From Candidatus Delongbacteria bacterium (GTDB lineage: Bacteria > CAIWAD01), in the NCBI GenBank assembly GCA_041675285.1, contig JBAYTZ010000020.1:1-55645 (forward strand): 55,645 nucleotides of DNA, read 5' to 3'. Below, piece after piece: positions 6,502 to 15,777 of this stretch (position 1 is its first letter; each line of letters begins with the position of its first letter). A program made the translations under genes and the position numbers. The notes under the pieces are model-generated. The model saw only the letters and a program-made list of their open reading frames with translations. It ran no database searches and had not been told where the DNA came from.

Positions 6502-7745
6502 TCCTCCTCCTCCTCGCCTTCAGGCAGCAGGCGGCTGATCTGGAAGGCCTCCGGATCCAGCCACTCGTGGGCGGCCTCCGCCAGGCTGGCCACGGTCTGG
6601 GCTTCCAGGCGCGCCAGCCGCTCGTCCAGCGGCACCAGCCGCCCGTGCCGCAACTCGCCCTTGGCCAGCTGCACCATCCGGTTCATGCTCTGTTCCTGGG
6701 CGATCAGCCAGCCGCCGCGCATCTGGCGCAGGGCGTGCTCCAGCTCCGCGGCGTCCACGCCCTCGGCGCGCAGACGCCCGATCTCCGCCTGGCAGACGGA
6801 CTGCACCTCGGCCACCCGGGCGGCTTCGCAGGCGAAGTAGGCCCCGAAGGCCGCGCCGCGGCCCAGGCCCTCCTGCCAGGAGTAGACCGTGTAACACAAA
6901 CCCAGCTCCTCGCGCATCCGCTGGAAGAGCCGGCTGCTCATCCCGTCCCCCAGCAGCAACGTCAAAAGGCTCAGCGCGGGCGTGTGCGGATGCCCCGCGT
7001 CCGGGCCCGTCCGTCCCAGCTGCACGTGGGCCTGGCGCCCGAAGCCCGAGCGGTGCTCGCGCTGCCCGGGCGGGACCAGCGGCGCCTCGGGCACCAGCAG
7101 GCGGCCGGGGGGCAGGCCGCCGAACAGCCGCTCGCAGCGCGTGTGGAGCACGTCGTGGTCCAGGTCGCCGGCAAATGCCAGCACCAGTTCGCCGCCCCGC
7201 CGGCACTCGTCGGCGAAAGCCTGGAGCGCCGCGCGGTCCACGGACTGCACCTCGGCCTCCGTGCCCTGCACGGGCAGGCCCCAGGCGCTGTCCGGATACA
7301 TGTCGCGAAAGGCCAGGTCGTAGAGCAGCTCGTCCGGACTCTCCTCCACCTGGCGGATCTCGTCCAGGATGACGCCCTGCTCCTTCTCCAACTCGCGCGG
7401 ATCGAAGACCGACTCCAGCAGCATGTCCGCCAGCAGGTCCAGGCAGAGCTCCCAGTCCTCGTTGAGCGCGCCGCAGTAGAAGGACGTGTTGCTGCGGCCC
7501 GTGGAGGCGTTGAGCTGGCCGCCGCGGCCCTCCACGGCCATGCTGATCTCCCGCGCGCTGCGCCGGCGCGTGCCCTTGAAGACCATGTGTTCCAGCACGT
7601 GCGTGATGCCGCCGGGCAGGCCGGCCTCGCCCGCGCTGCCGCGGCGCAGCCAGAGCCCCAGGCTGCAGGCCGGCGAGGCGGGCATCAGCTCGCTGAGCAC
7701 CACCAGCTCGTTGGAGAGGACGCTGCGCGTCAGGTGTTGTTGCAT
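6498..7745 (-). CDS. M16 family zinc metallopeptidase (processing-peptidase-like)
   Basis: A 415-residue M16B-type peptidase. The inverted zinc motif HVLEH is at residues 49-53. The third ligand lies in EKEQGVILDEI near residue 129, so the active site looks intact. The C-terminal half is the partner M16 domain. Such genes follow pnp in many bacteria (the mlpA/ymxG position), and here it sits between pnp and dut. Its substrates are unknown; relatives are cytosolic or periplasmic peptidases with a clam-shell fold. No signal peptide is evident. The stop overlaps the dut start. Confidence 0.92.
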   Translation of the reverse strand: MQQHLTRSVLSNELVVLSELMPASPACSLGLWLRRGSAGEAGLPGGITHVLEHMVFKGTRRRSAREISMAVEGRGGQLNASTGRSNTSFYCGALNEDWELCLDLLADMLLESVFDPRELEKEQGVILDEIRQVEESPDELLYDLAFRDMYPDSAWGLPVQGTEAEVQSVDRAALQAFADECRRGGELVLAFAGDLDHDVLHTRCERLFGGLPPGRLLVPEAPLVPPGQREHRSGFGRQAHVQLGRTGPDAGHPHTPALSLLTLLLGDGMSSRLFQRMREELGLCYTVYSWQEGLGRGAAFGAYFACEAARVAEVQSVCQAEIGRLRAEGVDAAELEHALRQMRGGWLIAQEQSMNRMVQLAKGELRHGRLVPLDERLARLEAQTVASLAEAAHEWLDPEAFQISRLLPEGEEEEE

Positions 7746-7763
7746 GCTGCCCCGGATAACGGA

Positions 7764-7790
7764 ATCAGCCGGCGTGATACACCGGCTGAT
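7764..7790. terminator. Hairpin between pnp and the M16 gene
   Basis: ATCAGCCGG and CCGGCTGAT arms form a nearly perfect stem between the pnp stop and the M16 start. No long U-tract follows on the minus strand, so it may act as a partial terminator or an RNA-stabilising structure rather than a full stop. Confidence 0.45.
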
Positions 7791-7826
7791 TCTTTGTCAT
7801 TCAGCTTGTCTCATCATTGAGTGGAA

Positions 7827-10082
7827 CTAGAAGCGCCGTCCGCCGCCACCGCCACTGCCGCCGCGACCACCCCGGTCGCCGCCGCCCCGGCCGCCCCGGT
7901 CGCCACCGCCGAAGCCGCCCCGGCCCCGGTCGCCTTCCGGACGCGGCGCGCGCGGACGCTCCACGTAGCCTTCGGGCTTGGGCAGCAGGGCCCGGCGCGA
8001 CAGGCTCATCTTGTTGTTCTCGGCGCTCTGCAGCAGCACGTCGATCTTGTCGCCCACCTTCAGCACGTCCTCGACGCGCTCCGTGCGGGCCCAGTCGATC
8101 TCGCTGATGTGCAGCAGGCCTTCCTTGCCGGGCATGATCTCGACGAAAGCGCCGAACTCCACGATGGAGACGATCTTGCCGTTGTAAACCTTGCCCACCT
8201 CGGCCTCGGCCACCATGTCGCGGATCCAGTTCACGGCCCGCTTCAGGTTGTCGCCATTCTCGCTGGCGATGGTGATCGTGCCATCGTCGGCGATGTCGAT
8301 CTTGGTCTTGGTGGACTCCTGGATCTCGCGGACCATCTTGCCGCCAGGCCCGATGATCATGCCGATTTTGTCCACCGGCACCATCACGGCCTCCAGGCGC
8401 GGCGCGAAGGGCGAGAGCTCCTCGCGGCTGGTCTCGATGCACTCGGCCATCTTGCCCAGAATGTGCAGGCGGCCTTCCTTGGCCTGCAGCAGCGCGCGCT
8501 CCATGATCTCGAAGGAGAGCCCGTCGATCTTGATGTCCATCTGGAATGCCGTCACGCCGTCGCGCGTGCCGCAGACCTTGAAGTCCATGTCGCCCAGGTG
8601 GTCCTCGTCGCCCAGGATGTCGGAGAGCACGGCCACCTTGCCGTTCTCCAGCACCAGGCCCATGGCGATGCCCGCGACGGGCTTCTTCATGGGCACGCCG
8701 GCGGCCATCATGGCCATGGTGCCGGAGCAGACGCTGGCCATGGAGCTGGAGCCGTTGGATTCCAGGATCTCGCTGACGATGCGGATGGTGTAGGGGAAGT
8801 TCTCCCGCAGCACCTGGCCCTTCAGGGCGCGCTCGGCCAGGTTGCCGTGGCCGATCTCGCGCCGGCCCGTGGAGCCGATGCGGCGCACCTCGCCCACGCT
8901 AAAGGGCGGGAAATTGTAGTGCAGCATGAAATTGCGGCTCTTCTCGCCCCAGATGCCGTCCATGCGCTGGGCGTCCTGGCCCGTGCCCAGGGTGATGGCG
9001 CCCAAGGACTGGGTCTGGCCGCGGGTGAACAGCGCGCTGCCGTGCGTGCGGGGCAGCACGTCCACTTCGCAGGTGATCGGGCGGATCTCCGTGGTGCCGC
9101 GGCCGTCCAGCCGGCGGCCCTGCTCGACGATCGCCTGGCGCATCACCACGCCCATCTGGTCGTGCAGCACGCCGCCCACCAGGCCCGTGGCCTCGGCCAG
9201 GGCGGCCTTCTCGGCCTCGCCCCCGCCCTCGGCGGCCTGCTGGAAAGGCGCCAGCAGCGCGGCCTTCAGCGCGTCGTAGGCCGCGTTGCGTTCGGTCTTG
9301 TCGGCGATGGCGCAGAGGCGCGTCATCTCGGCCAGGGACGTGGCCTCCAGCTCGGCCTTCAGGGTCTCGTTGACGGCGGGCACGCTCACGGCCCACTTCT
9401 CCACGGTGCCCAGGGCGTCCAGCATCTCCTGCTGGAGGGCGATGATCCGCAGGATGCGCTCGTGGGCGAAGCGGATCAGGTCCAGCATCTCCTGCTCGCT
9501 GATCTCGCCGGCCTCGCCTTCCACCATGGTGATGGATTCCTTGGTGGCGGCCACCACCATCACCACATCGCTCAGCTCGATCTGCTCGAGGCTGGGGTTC
9601 ACCACCGGCTCGCCGTTCACCCGGCCGACCATCACCGAAGCCACCAGGCGCTTGAACGGGATGGGGCTGGCGCAGAGCGCCAGGCTGGCGGCGCAGCAGG
9701 CCAGGGGGCCCGGGTCGCAGCTGCGGTCGTAGCTGAACACGTTGCAGATGATCTGCGTCTCGTTCGAGAAGCCTTCTTCGAAGAGGGGCCGCAGGGGGCG
9801 GTCGATCATCCGGGCGTTGAGGATCTCACTCTCCGCGGGTCGCGCCTCGCGCTTGAAGAAGCCGCCGGGAAAGCGGCCGGCCGCGTAGAGCTTCTCGCGG
9901 TATTCCACTTGCAGGGGGAAGAAGTCCTGCCCCAGGCGCGGCTTGGTCTCGGCGCAGGTGGCGGCCAGCACCACCGTGTCCTCCCAGCGGATCCACACCG
10001 AGCCCTGCGCCTGCCGGGCCACCTTGCCCATTTGCAGCGTCAGGGTCCGTCCATCCAGGTCCAGGGACCGTTCGATCATCAT
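7827..10082 (-). CDS. pnp: Polyribonucleotide nucleotidyltransferase (PNPase)
   Basis: Phosphorolytic 3'-5' exoribonuclease of RNA turnover. The 751-residue product has two RNase PH domains separated by an all-helical linker, then a KH domain (KIGMIIGPGGKMVREI) and an S1 domain (GKIVSIVEFGAFVEIMPGKE). It ends in a Gly/Arg-rich tail (GGFGGGDRGGRGGGDRGG onward, finishing RRF) that should bind RNA. The ATG at 10082 is chosen because AAGGAG lies 6 bases upstream; a longer frame to 10145 has no such site. It follows rpsO as in most bacteria, with hairpins between them that could serve as rpsO terminator and pnp autoregulation site. Confidence 0.97.
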   Translation of the reverse strand: MMIERSLDLDGRTLTLQMGKVARQAQGSVWIRWEDTVVLAATCAETKPRLGQDFFPLQVEYREKLYAAGRFPGGFFKREARPAESEILNARMIDRPLRPLFEEGFSNETQIICNVFSYDRSCDPGPLACCAASLALCASPIPFKRLVASVMVGRVNGEPVVNPSLEQIELSDVVMVVAATKESITMVEGEAGEISEQEMLDLIRFAHERILRIIALQQEMLDALGTVEKWAVSVPAVNETLKAELEATSLAEMTRLCAIADKTERNAAYDALKAALLAPFQQAAEGGGEAEKAALAEATGLVGGVLHDQMGVVMRQAIVEQGRRLDGRGTTEIRPITCEVDVLPRTHGSALFTRGQTQSLGAITLGTGQDAQRMDGIWGEKSRNFMLHYNFPPFSVGEVRRIGSTGRREIGHGNLAERALKGQVLRENFPYTIRIVSEILESNGSSSMASVCSGTMAMMAAGVPMKKPVAGIAMGLVLENGKVAVLSDILGDEDHLGDMDFKVCGTRDGVTAFQMDIKIDGLSFEIMERALLQAKEGRLHILGKMAECIETSREELSPFAPRLEAVMVPVDKIGMIIGPGGKMVREIQESTKTKIDIADDGTITIASENGDNLKRAVNWIRDMVAEAEVGKVYNGKIVSIVEFGAFVEIMPGKEGLLHISEIDWARTERVEDVLKVGDKIDVLLQSAENNKMSLSRRALLPKPEGYVERPRAPRPEGDRGRGGFGGGDRGGRGGGDRGGRGGSGGGGGRRF

Positions 10083-10215
10083 GGGTCTCTCCTTGGTTTC
10101 GGGGCGTCGCCCCGATTCGAACGGTCGCGATCCGGAAGGAGGCACACCGGAGGAAAGGCCCGCACCGACCTGCCCTCCGCTGTGCCTGATCCTGGACGCA
10201 CGGCCGTCCGGTTCC

Positions 10216-10237
10216 GGTCCGCCACCTTAGGCGGACC
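10216..10237. promoter_or_regulatory. Hairpin in the rpsO-pnp intergenic leader
   Basis: GGTCCGCC and GGCGGACC arms form an 8-bp stem about 135 bases before pnp. In E. coli the pnp leader has a stem-loop cut by RNase III for autoregulation. The location is analogous, the function inferred. Confidence 0.4.
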
Positions 10238-10250
10238 TTTCGTGCCTCAT

Positions 10251-10281
10251 AAACACGGCCGCCCCCTCCGGGGAGCGGCCG
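10251..10281 (-). terminator. Terminator after rpsO
   Basis: On the minus strand, CGGCCGCTCCCC and GGGGGCGGCCG form a strong GC stem followed by TGTTTAT, 30 bases after the rpsO stop. Read-through is probably partial, since pnp continues in the same direction. Confidence 0.75.
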
Positions 10282-10310
10282 TCGCTCGTCGATTCCAATG
10301 CCTGCGCCAA

Positions 10311-10574
10311 CTAGCGGCGCAGTCCGAGTTCCTGGATCAGGCTGCGGTAGCCGGCCAGGTCCACGCGCTCCAGATAGAGCTGGAGGCGGCGACGCTTGCC
10401 CACCAGCATCAGCAGACCGCGACGGGTGTGGTGATCCTTGGGGTGGGCCTTGACGTGCTCGGTCAGTTCCTTGATCCGCTCGGTGAGCAGGGCCACCTGC
10501 ACGCCCGCGGCGCCCGTGTCCTGCTCGTTCTTGCCGAACTTGGCGGCCAGTTCCTTGACGCGGTTCTTTTCCAT
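10311..10574 (-). CDS. rpsO: 30S ribosomal protein S15
   Basis: Binds the 16S rRNA central domain early in 30S assembly. The 87-residue product (usual length 88-89) shows the helical S15 pattern, with QVALLTERIKELTEHVKAH and HHTRRGLLMLVGKRRRLQLY as the conserved rRNA-binding core. Two ATGs are adjacent (10577 and 10574). I prefer 10574 because AAGGAG is 6 bases upstream of it. It lies between ribF and pnp, the widespread order. Confidence 0.97.
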   Translation of the reverse strand: MEKNRVKELAAKFGKNEQDTGAAGVQVALLTERIKELTEHVKAHPKDHHTRRGLLMLVGKRRRLQLYLERVDLAGYRSLIQELGLRR

Positions 10575-10596
10575 CATCGTCTCCTTGTCGTCCAGG

Positions 10597-11544
10597 TCAG
10601 CCGGCGAGCCCGCGGGCCACCAGCCATTCCTGAATGCGTGTGCGGTCTTCCTGCAGCTGCGTCGCCAGCTGCTCCCCGGAATTGAACCGCATAGTATCGC
10701 GAACAAAGGTCAGCAGATCAACCCTAAGGGCCTGACCATAGAGGCTTTCCGCCAGGTCAAACAGATGGATTTCGGGCCGCCGCCCGCTCTCGTCGAAGGT
10801 GGGACGCGCTCCCAAGTTCATCATGCCGCCCCGGACGCGGCCGTCCGCCAGCTCCACGCGCACCGCGTACACGCCCTCCGCCGGCTGCAGCATGCCCTCC
10901 TCCGGCTCCAGGTTGGCCGTGGGGATCCCCAGCAACCGGCCGCGGCCCTCGCCGCCCACCACCCGCCCGCAGATCCGGAAGGGGCGCCCCAGCAGGCGCG
11001 CGGCCAGTTCGGGCTGGCCCTCCAGCAGCGCCCGCCGCACCCGGGTGGAACTGACGGGCTCGTCGTCCACCAAGACGGGCTCCACCACTTCCAGGCCGAA
11101 GCCCAACTCGCGCGCCGCAAGGCCCAGGGTCAGGCGATTGCCGCCCCGGTCGTGGCCGAAGGCGTGGTTGTGCCCCACCACCAAGGCGCGCATGCCCACC
11201 CGCTCCAGCAGGCCTTCGCGCAAAAAGCGCCCGGCGTCCCAGCCGGCCAGCTCCGACGTGAAGCGCAGCAGGATCACGCGCTCCAGACCCAATTGCTCCA
11301 GCAGTTCGAGCTTGTGCGCCGGGTTCAGCAGCCGGGCCACGGGCAGTCGGCCGTGGGTCAGGACTTCGCGCGGATGCGGCTCGAAGGTCAGCAGGCTGGC
11401 TTGCAGGCCTTCCGCCGCGGCGCGCTCCACCACCCGGCGGATCAGCGCCTGGTGCGCCAGGTGCAGGCCGTCGAAGGAGCCCAGCGTGAGCACGCTCTCC
11501 GGCTCGGCGTGCAGCTCGTGCAGCAGACCGCGCTCAACCCGCAT
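10597..11544 (-). CDS. ribF: Bifunctional riboflavin kinase / FAD synthetase
   Basis: Converts riboflavin to FMN and FMN to FAD. The N-terminal adenylyltransferase domain has the nucleotidyltransferase pattern GSFDGLHLAHQALI (GxFDGxHxGH type) and FEPHPREVL. The C-terminal riboflavin-kinase domain contains GRLLGIPTANLEP and GVYAVRVELADG. At 315 residues it has the normal length. GGGGAGG lies upstream of ATG 11544. The start overlaps the truB stop by 11 bases, so the two are translationally coupled. Confidence 0.96.
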   Translation of the reverse strand: MRVERGLLHELHAEPESVLTLGSFDGLHLAHQALIRRVVERAAAEGLQASLLTFEPHPREVLTHGRLPVARLLNPAHKLELLEQLGLERVILLRFTSELAGWDAGRFLREGLLERVGMRALVVGHNHAFGHDRGGNRLTLGLAARELGFGLEVVEPVLVDDEPVSSTRVRRALLEGQPELAARLLGRPFRICGRVVGGEGRGRLLGIPTANLEPEEGMLQPAEGVYAVRVELADGRVRGGMMNLGARPTFDESGRRPEIHLFDLAESLYGQALRVDLLTFVRDTMRFNSGEQLATQLQEDRTRIQEWLVARGLAG

Positions 11545-12295
11545 GGAGGTCCTCCCCGGGCCGCTTGCGGAAGTGCTTCAGCCGCTCCTCCAGCTCCTCC
11601 ACGCTCCAGGCGCGGGCGACTTCGTAGCCGCCGATGCGCGTGCGCCGCAGCTCCTCCACCAGGGCGCCGCAGCCCAGCCGCCGGCCCAGGTCGCGGGCCA
11701 GGCTGCGCACGTAGAAGCCCTTGCCGCAGTGCAGGTCCAGTTCCAGGAACGGTGGATCCCAGCCCAGCAGGGTCAGCTCGTGGGCCACCACGTGGCGCGG
11801 GGGACGCTCCACCACCAGGCCCTTGTGGGCCAGCCGGTAGAGCCGCTTACCGTCGATGGAGACGGCCGAGTGCATGGGGGGAATCTGCTCCAGTTCGCCG
11901 CGGAACTCCGGCAGCGCGGCCTCGATCTCCGCCAGGCTCGGCAGCGGGCCGCCGGGACCGTCGTGCAGTTTGCCCGTCCGGTCGTGGCTGTCGCTCTCGG
12001 CCCCCAGCCGCAGGCGCATCCAGTAGCGCTTGTCGGCGCCCATCACCGTGTCCTGCCAGCGCGTGGCCGCGGCGGTGAGCAGGATCAGCAGGCCGCTGGC
12101 GAAGGGATCCAGGGTGCCGGCGTGGCCGATGCGGCGGATGCCGCTCAGGCGGCGCAGCATGGCGACCATGGCGAAGGAAGTGGGGCCCACCGGTTTGTCC
12201 AGCAGAAGAATGCAGCCGGCGGCCAGGATCCCCGGCGTGGGTGTCGCCTGGCGGTCCAGCAGCGCCGGACCGCTGTTCTGCCCGGAGTCCATCAC
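11534..12295 (-). CDS. truB: tRNA pseudouridine(55) synthase
   Basis: Makes pseudouridine 55 in the T loop of tRNAs. The 253-residue product shows LLLDKPVGPTSFAMV, the catalytic-aspartate motif HAGTLDPFASGLL, and KRYWMRLRLG. The C-terminal part includes GFYVRSLARDLGRRLG (the family LRRTxxG region follows as LRRTRIGGY). It starts at GTG 12295, overlapping the rbfA stop, or at ATG 12292. It lies between rbfA and ribF, the common infB-rbfA-truB-ribF order. Confidence 0.96.
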   Translation of the reverse strand: MMDSGQNSGPALLDRQATPTPGILAAGCILLLDKPVGPTSFAMVAMLRRLSGIRRIGHAGTLDPFASGLLILLTAAATRWQDTVMGADKRYWMRLRLGAESDSHDRTGKLHDGPGGPLPSLAEIEAALPEFRGELEQIPPMHSAVSIDGKRLYRLAHKGLVVERPPRHVVAHELTLLGWDPPFLELDLHCGKGFYVRSLARDLGRRLGCGALVEELRRTRIGGYEVARAWSVEELEERLKHFRKRPGEDLHAG

Positions 12296-12723
12296 GTACC
12301 CGGCGGAGCCTCCGCCGCCGGCAGGGCCGCGCTCGCCGTGCCGTCCGGAGCCGCGTCGTCCGCGGCCGGATCGGGAGCGCGCTCGGCCTGGATCTGCTCC
12401 AGCAGCGACTCCAGCCGCTCGGCGCGGTCCAGCGAGAGATCCAGCAGGAAGCGCACCAGCGGCACGGCCCGCAGGCGCATGCGGCCGGCCAGCGAGCGGC
12501 GGATCTCCTTGTTGCGGTGCATCAGCTCCTTGAGCAGGACCTCGCGCCGCGCCTCGTCGCCCATCAGGCTGACGAAGACGTTGGCGTGGGAGAGATCCGG
12601 CGAGAGGCGCACCTCGCCCACGGTGACCTGGCTGGCCAGTTCGCTGTGCTCGCGTTGCAGGATGGTCCCCAGCTCCTTGCGGATCTGCTCGGCCACCCGC
12701 TGTTGGCGCTTCTCACTGGCCAT
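12292..12723 (-). CDS. rbfA: 30S ribosome-binding factor A
   Basis: A cold-adapted ribosome assembly factor that helps 16S 5'-end maturation. The 143 residues show the RbfA KH-like pattern: RQQRVAEQIRKELGTILQRE, VGEVRLSPDLSHANVFVSLM and IRRSLAGRMRLRAVPLVRFL. The C-terminal 25-30 residues are an Ala/Pro/Asp-rich tail not needed for the fold. It starts 3 bases after the infB stop and overlaps truB by 4 bases. Confidence 0.95.
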   Translation of the reverse strand: MASEKRQQRVAEQIRKELGTILQREHSELASQVTVGEVRLSPDLSHANVFVSLMGDEARREVLLKELMHRNKEIRRSLAGRMRLRAVPLVRFLLDLSLDRAERLESLLEQIQAERAPDPAADDAAPDGTASAALPAAEAPPGT

Positions 12724-12726
12724 GGA

Positions 12727-15700
12727 TCAGCGTCCCTTGGGCGTTTCTTCCGCCATGTCCAGGCGCCGCACCACCTCGCGCAGTGAGAAGACCTGGATCA
12801 GGTCGCCCTCGCGCAGGTCGTTGAACCCGGCCAGCTGGATGCCGCACTCGAAGCCCGTGGCCACTTCGCGGACGTCGTCCTTGAAGCGCTTGAGGCTGGA
12901 CATGTCGCCCTCGTGGACCACGGTGTTGTCGCGCACCAGCCGGGCCTTGGCCCCGCGCTCGATCTTGCCCGAAACCACCATGCAACCGGCGATGGCCTTC
13001 TTGACGATGCGGAAGACCTGCCGCACCTCGGCCGTGCCCAGGATCTCCTCCTCCACGTCGGGGGCCAGCATGCCCTCCAGCGCGGCGTGGATCTCCTCCA
13101 CCACCTCGTAGATGACCTTGTAGAGCCGCACGTCCACGCGCTCGCGCTGGGCCAGTTCCCGCGCGTTGGGCGTGGGCGAGACGTGGAAGCCGATGATGAT
13201 CGCGCCGGAGGCCTTGGCCAGCAGCACGTCGCTCTCGGTGATGTTGCCCACGCTGCGGCTGATCACGTTCACGCGGACTTCCTGGTTCTGCATCTTCATC
13301 AATTCGTCGGCGATGGCCCCGATGGAGCCGTCCACGTCGCCCTTGATGATGACGGGCAGGTCCCGCACCTCGCCGCGCGCGATCTGCTGGGAGAGGCTGG
13401 AGAGCGTGAACGAGCTGATGCGCTGCTGGCTCTGCTCGCGCTGGATCTGCTGCCGCTTCAGCGCCACAGCGCGGGCGTCGCGCTCCGAACTATAGACCAG
13501 CAGGCTGTCGCCGGCCTGGGGCACGCTGTCCAGGCCCAGGATCTGCACGGGCGACGCCGGCGGGGCCGTGTCGCGCGCGTTGCCGCGCTCGTCCAGCATC
13601 AGGCGCACGCGGCCCGAGGCCGTGCCCGCCACCACGATGTCGCCCTTGTTCAGGGTGCCGCGCTCCACCAGCACGGTGGCGATGGCGCCCCGGCCCTTGT
13701 CGAGCTTGGAGTCGATCACCACGGCCTTGGCCGGACCTTCCGCCACGGCCACCAGCTCCAGCACCTCGGCGCGGGTCAGGATCTCGTCCAGCAGGCGGTC
13801 CATGCCCGTGCCCTGCTTGGCGCTGATGTCCACGCACTGGTACTGGCCGCCCCAATCCTCCACCAGGATGTTGTAGAGCGCCAATTCCTTGCGGATCTTC
13901 TGCACGTCGGCGTTGGGCTTGTCGATCTTGTTGACGGCCACGATGATCGGCACCTTGGCCGCCAGAGCGTGGTCGATGGCTTCCCGGGTCTGCTCCTGCA
14001 CGCGGTCGTCCGCCGCCACCACCAGCACCACGATGTCCGTCACCTGGGCGCCGCGGGCGCGCATGGCCGTGAAGGAATGATGGCCCGGCGTGTCCAGGAA
14101 GGTGATGAGCTGGCCCTTCCAGTTCACCTCGTAGGCGCCGATGTGCTGGGTGATGCCGCCCGCCTCGCCGGCCACCACGTTGGCCTTGCGGATGTAGTCC
14201 AGCACCGAGGTCTTGCCGTGGTCCACGTGGCCCATCACGGTCACCACCGGATGGCGGGGAATCGGCACGCCCTCGTCCTCTTCCTCGATGGCGTCCTCCT
14301 CCTCCTCCTCGAATTCGGAGAGGAACTCCACGTCGAAGTCGTAGTCACCGCAGAGGATCTCGATCAGCGCGCGCTCCAGCCGCTGGTTGATGGTGACCAT
14401 GGTCCCCATCATGAAGGCCTTCTTGATCAGGTCGCTCACCGGCACCTCGAGCAGCTCGGAGAGCTCGTTGGTGGTGATGAACTCCGTCACGCGCAGGACG
14501 TTGGTCTCCTCGTTGAGCTCGCCCACCCCGCGCACCTTGCGATGCTTGCGGCGCTTCTTGCCGCCCTCCATGGCCTTGGTGGTTTCCTTCACCGCGGCGC
14601 GAATCTCGTCTTCGCTGATCTTGACCTTCTTGCTCTTCTTGCGCTTGCGACCGCCGGCCAGATCCGTGGGCTCGTTCTTGGCCTTCTCCAGCTTCTGCAG
14701 CCGCAGCTCTTCGGTCTTGGTCTTCTTGCCGCTGCGTTTGCGCGCGTCCGCGCCCGGCGTGGCCGCGGCGGCCTTGGAGGGATCGCGCTCGCGGAAGCCC
14801 GGCTGGGCCTCGCCGGCCGCGCGGGGCGCACCCGGCGCGGATCCGGCAGCGGGACCGGCGCCGGCGCCGGCGGCGGGACGGGCCGCGGCCGCGGTCTCGG
14901 TCTTGGTGGGCTTGGCCGTGCGCTTGCGCGCCGGCTCGTTGTCCACGTGCATGCCCAGCACGCGGCCGGGCCGGAAGACGGGCAGGCCGATCTTCTCGCC
15001 CCCGGAATCCTCGTGCTCCACGATGCGGCGGCCCGCGCCGGTGGTGGTCAGTCGTTCAGCCAGCGCGGCGTCGGCGGGCAGCTCGGCACCCTCCAGCGGG
15101 GCCGCCTCGGCGGCCGGGGCCGGCACGGCCTCGCCGGCGGCGGGCTCGGCGGGCGCAGCGACGAGCGGCTCGGGAGCCGCCGTCTCGGGAATCAGCGCTT
15201 CCTCCGGCGCGACCGCGGGCGCGGGCGCAGCCGCCGCGGGCTCGTTGGAGGCCACGGGTTCGGGCGTGGGGGTGGGCGCCGGGGCGGGCTCTTCCGGCGG
15301 AGCCGGAGCCGGCGCGGGCGCGGGCTCGATCGCCGCGGGAGTCGGCGCGGCCGGCGCCTCCGGAACCTCCACGGGCGCCGCGACGGGCGCGGGGGCCTCT
15401 TCCGGCGCGCTGGGCGCGGGCTCGATCACCTTCAGCGAGCGCAGCCGCTCCACGGTGTCGGAGCGCACCTTGTCCGATTCGCCGGACTCCACGGCCTCCG
15501 GCTCGGAGGCCCGCATCAGGTCCTCCATCGCCTCCCGGCGGAACTCCGCCCGGTCGCCGCCCGGCTCGGGCTTGCGCGGAGCCTGCTCGGCCAGGTATTC
15601 CTTGTAGCGCTGCGGCGCGTACTTCGACAGGAGAGAGGTGAACATCTCCTCGCTGAGAATGGCATTGGGGCTGGCCGGCGCCTCAAAGCCCTCCTTGACG

Positions 15701-15777
15701 AGGTAGTCGCTCACGTGCGACACCGTCAATTGCAGCTCTTTCGCCAGGTGAATCAGCTTATGCTTCTTGGCAGCCAC
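12727..15777 (-). CDS. infB: Translation initiation factor IF-2
   Basis: GTPase that delivers initiator fMet-tRNA to the 30S and promotes subunit joining. The 1016-residue form has an N-terminal IF2-N helix (HKLIHLAKELQLTVSHVSDY), then a long low-complexity linker of Ala, Pro and Glu (about residues 100-240). A second IF2-N region with basic stretches follows. The G domain has GHVDHGKTS near residue 514, DTPGHHSF and NKIDKPNAD, and domains II-IV follow. The start is GTG 15777, inside the 3' end of ylxQ. The AP/EP-rich linker explains the large antisense frame on the other strand. Confidence 0.97.
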   Translation of the reverse strand: MAAKKHKLIHLAKELQLTVSHVSDYLVKEGFEAPASPNAILSEEMFTSLLSKYAPQRYKEYLAEQAPRKPEPGGDRAEFRREAMEDLMRASEPEAVESGESDKVRSDTVERLRSLKVIEPAPSAPEEAPAPVAAPVEVPEAPAAPTPAAIEPAPAPAPAPPEEPAPAPTPTPEPVASNEPAAAAPAPAVAPEEALIPETAAPEPLVAAPAEPAAGEAVPAPAAEAAPLEGAELPADAALAERLTTTGAGRRIVEHEDSGGEKIGLPVFRPGRVLGMHVDNEPARKRTAKPTKTETAAAARPAAGAGAGPAAGSAPGAPRAAGEAQPGFRERDPSKAAAATPGADARKRSGKKTKTEELRLQKLEKAKNEPTDLAGGRKRKKSKKVKISEDEIRAAVKETTKAMEGGKKRRKHRKVRGVGELNEETNVLRVTEFITTNELSELLEVPVSDLIKKAFMMGTMVTINQRLERALIEILCGDYDFDVEFLSEFEEEEEDAIEEEDEGVPIPRHPVVTVMGHVDHGKTSVLDYIRKANVVAGEAGGITQHIGAYEVNWKGQLITFLDTPGHHSFTAMRARGAQVTDIVVLVVAADDRVQEQTREAIDHALAAKVPIIVAVNKIDKPNADVQKIRKELALYNILVEDWGGQYQCVDISAKQGTGMDRLLDEILTRAEVLELVAVAEGPAKAVVIDSKLDKGRGAIATVLVERGTLNKGDIVVAGTASGRVRLMLDERGNARDTAPPASPVQILGLDSVPQAGDSLLVYSSERDARAVALKRQQIQREQSQQRISSFTLSSLSQQIARGEVRDLPVIIKGDVDGSIGAIADELMKMQNQEVRVNVISRSVGNITESDVLLAKASGAIIIGFHVSPTPNARELAQRERVDVRLYKVIYEVVEEIHAALEGMLAPDVEEEILGTAEVRQVFRIVKKAIAGCMVVSGKIERGAKARLVRDNTVVHEGDMSSLKRFKDDVREVATGFECGIQLAGFNDLREGDLIQVFSLREVVRRLDMAEETPKGR

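Noticed and set aside
7821..10685. 954-codon open frame on the plus strand
   Set aside because: It lies antisense to pnp and rpsO. High GC at third positions of the real genes keeps this frame open. Its Ala/His/Gly/Leu-rich composition has no domain, while the minus strand encodes complete PNPase.
10438..13111. Long plus-strand frames opposite ribF, truB and rbfA
   Set aside because: Shadow frames; the minus strand has motif-complete enzymes in a conserved order.
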